32,975 nt of DNA from an uncultured Gammaproteobacteria bacterium (GTDB lineage Bacteria; Pseudomonadota; Gammaproteobacteria; Pseudomonadales; Ketobacteraceae). Every line of letters starts with the position of its first letter. Positions within the stretch are counted from its first letter, which is position 1. The notes under the pieces were generated by a model. It saw nothing but the letters and a program-made list of their open reading frames with translations. It did not search any database and had not been told where the DNA came from. Location: the NCBI GenBank assembly GCA_913063125.1, contig CAJXZM010000060.1:1-32975 (forward strand), in the 5' to 3' direction. Shown here one piece after another: positions 31,644 through 32,975 of the stretch. The position numbers were made by a program, and so were the translations under genes.

Positions 31644-32975
31644 CTAGCTGATTTTTTTATACTTAATGCGTTTAGGCTTACAGGCTTCTTCACCGTACTT
31701 TTTCTTCTTGTAAGCTTCGTATTCAGTGAAGTTTCCTTCGAAGAACTCAACGCCCTCAGCGCCTTCAAAATCAATAATGTGGGTAGATACCCTATCAAGG
31801 AACCAGCGATCGTGAGAGATCACCACTGCACAACCAGCATAGGTTAGAAGGGCTTCTTCCAGGGCTCGTAAGGTTTCAACATCCAAATCGTTAGTTGGCT
31901 CATCCAATAACAGTAAGTTGCCACCTTTGCGCAGTAATTTGCATAAGTGTAATCGATTGCGCTCACCACCGGAGAGATCTTTTACAAACTTCTGCTGATC
32001 AGACCCTTTAAAGTTAAAGCGTCCCACGTAAGCACGAGAGGGCATTTCAAAGTTACCAACGGTGATAGTATCAAGTCCATCAGAAACCTCTTCCCAAACG
32101 GTTTTGCTGCCGTCTAAATCGTCGCGAGTTTGATCGACATAAGAAATCTGAACCGTTTTTCCGATTTCGATGTCACCATGGTCAGGCTGTTCTTCACCGG
32201 ATATTAATTTAAACAAGGTGGTTTTACCTGCACCGTTAGGGCCGATAACACCAACAATTGCACCTGGAGGAATGCGGAAGCTCAAATCTTCATATAGTAA
32301 TTTTTCATTAAAGGCTTTTGTTACGCCTTTGAACTCAATAACTTCATCGCCTAAACGTTGTCCGACAGGGATATAGAGTTCTTGTGTTTCATTACGTGTT
32401 TTATCATCTTGGCGTGAAAGCTCTTCAAATCGTGCTAAGCGAGATTTGCTTTTTGATTGACGGCCTTTGGCGTTGGATCGTACCCATTCTAATTCTGATT
32501 GGATGCTGCGCTGACGAGCGGCTTCTTGTTTTGCTTCTTGAGCGAGGCGCTGTTCTTTTTGTTCTAACCAAGAAGAGTAATTGCCTTCATAAGGGATGCC
32601 ATGCCCACGGTCTAATTCCAAAATCCACTGTGCGGCATTATCGAGGAAGTAACGATCATGAGTGATGGCAACAACGGTACCGGCAAAGTCGTGGAGGTAG
32701 CGTTCTAGCCAGCCAACACTTTCCGCATCTAAGTGGTTAGTGGGTTCATCCAATAACAACATATCCGGGCTTGAAAGAAGCAGGCGACATAATGCGACTC
32801 GACGTTGCTCACCACCCGACAGTTTTGTTACATCAGCTTCCCAAGGTGGGAGGCGCAAGGCATCAGCGGCTATTTCTAATGTACGGTCAATTTCCCAACC
32901 ATTACCGGCATCGATTTTGTTTTGAAGCTCGGCTTGTTCTTCCAGCAGGGCATTCATCTCATCATCACTCATGGG
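31644..32975 (-). CDS. ettA: ABC-F translational throttle EttA, N-terminal part missing
   Basis: The window holds the last 443 codons of an ABC-F protein; the frame stays open to the window edge and about 110 residues, including the first Walker A, lie beyond it. Seen are the first signature LSGGEQRR with [11 protein letters not shown], the linker with the P-site-tRNA-interaction region ([16 protein letters not shown]), the second Walker [10 protein letters not shown], the second signature LSGGERNR and [11 protein letters not shown]. The tail [16 protein letters not shown] and close order match EttA. EttA binds the ribosomal E site and gates entry into elongation according to the ATP/ADP ratio. 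Confidence 0.92.
   Translation of the reverse strand, partial: PMSDDEMNALLEEQAELQNKIDAGNGWEIDRTLEIAADALRLPPWEADVTKLSGGEQRRVALCRLLLSSPDMLLLDEPTNHLDAESVGWLERYLHDFAGTVVAITHDRYFLDNAAQWILELDRGHGIPYEGNYSSWLEQKEQRLAQEAKQEAARQRSIQSELEWVRSNAKGRQSKSKSRLARFEELSRQDDKTRNETQELYIPVGQRLGDEVIEFKGVTKAFNEKLLYEDLSFRIPPGAIVGVIGPNGAGKTTLFKLISGEEQPDHGDIEIGKTVQISYVDQTRDDLDGSKTVWEEVSDGLDTITVGNFEMPSRAYVGRFNFKGSDQQKFVKDLSGGERNRLHLCKLLRKGGNLLLLDEPTNDLDVETLRALEEALLTYAGCAVVISHDRWFLDRVSTHIIDFEGAEGVEFFEGNFTEYEAYKKKKYGEEACKPKRIKYKKIS

Noticed and set aside
1-32975. Mobile elements, CRISPR arrays, tRNA genes and attachment sites
   Set aside because: No transposase, integrase, regularly spaced repeat or tRNA-like fold was found on reading both strands.

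Overview
The window looks like chromosomal DNA from an AT-leaning, probably marine gammaproteobacterium. The order rpsR, DUF2232-like membrane gene, rplI, dnaB, alr, membrane gene, radA, pilZ-domain gene resembles what is known from Pseudomonas and Marinobacter relatives. No tRNA, rRNA, CRISPR array, insertion sequence or phage gene was seen. The genus was not identified.

Positions 1-7200 are housekeeping. They hold the last codons of rpsR, a polytopic membrane protein, ribosomal protein L9, replicative helicase DnaB (after a clear terminator), alanine racemase, a small membrane protein, RadA, a convergent PilZ-domain protein and a BamE-like lipoprotein with a strong terminator.

Positions 7391-24473 hold the main feature: a 17 kb, 19-gene, all-plus-strand aryl polyene (APE) biosynthesis and export cluster with almost no intergenic space. 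Its order matches the ape gene order C to R known from E. coli: chain-length-factor-like KS, acyltransferase, two ACPs, COG4648 membrane protein, aryl acid ligase, dehydratase, glycosyltransferase, LpxL-type acyltransferase, hot-dog thioesterase, LolA-like protein, MMPL exporter, DUF3261 lipoprotein, KS, dehydratase, ketoreductase, KS. Two genes interrupt this order. One is a MIO-type aromatic amino acid ammonia-lyase between the acyltransferase and the thioesterase. The other is a flavin-dependent halogenase-like enzyme between the exporter and the DUF3261 lipoprotein. The model inferred is: lyase makes an aryl acrylate, the ligase loads it on an ACP, KS/CLF, KR and DH pair extend it to a polyene, the flavoenzyme may halogenate it, and the acyltransferases, glycosyltransferase, LolA-like protein and MMPL pump build and move a membrane-anchored pigment to the outer membrane.

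Positions 24507-27413 hold a convergent minus-strand operon: PlsC-type acyltransferase, exported START-domain protein and a large lipoprotein of unknown function. Positions 27610-28717 hold two small orphan genes, a short lipoprotein and a 67-residue acidic protein, separated by about 550 bases that are mostly non-coding and AT-rich. Positions 28785-31574 hold a Cpx-like envelope-stress module: histidine kinase and response regulator on the minus strand, divergent from a Spy/CpxP-like lipoprotein. The window ends inside ettA on the minus strand.
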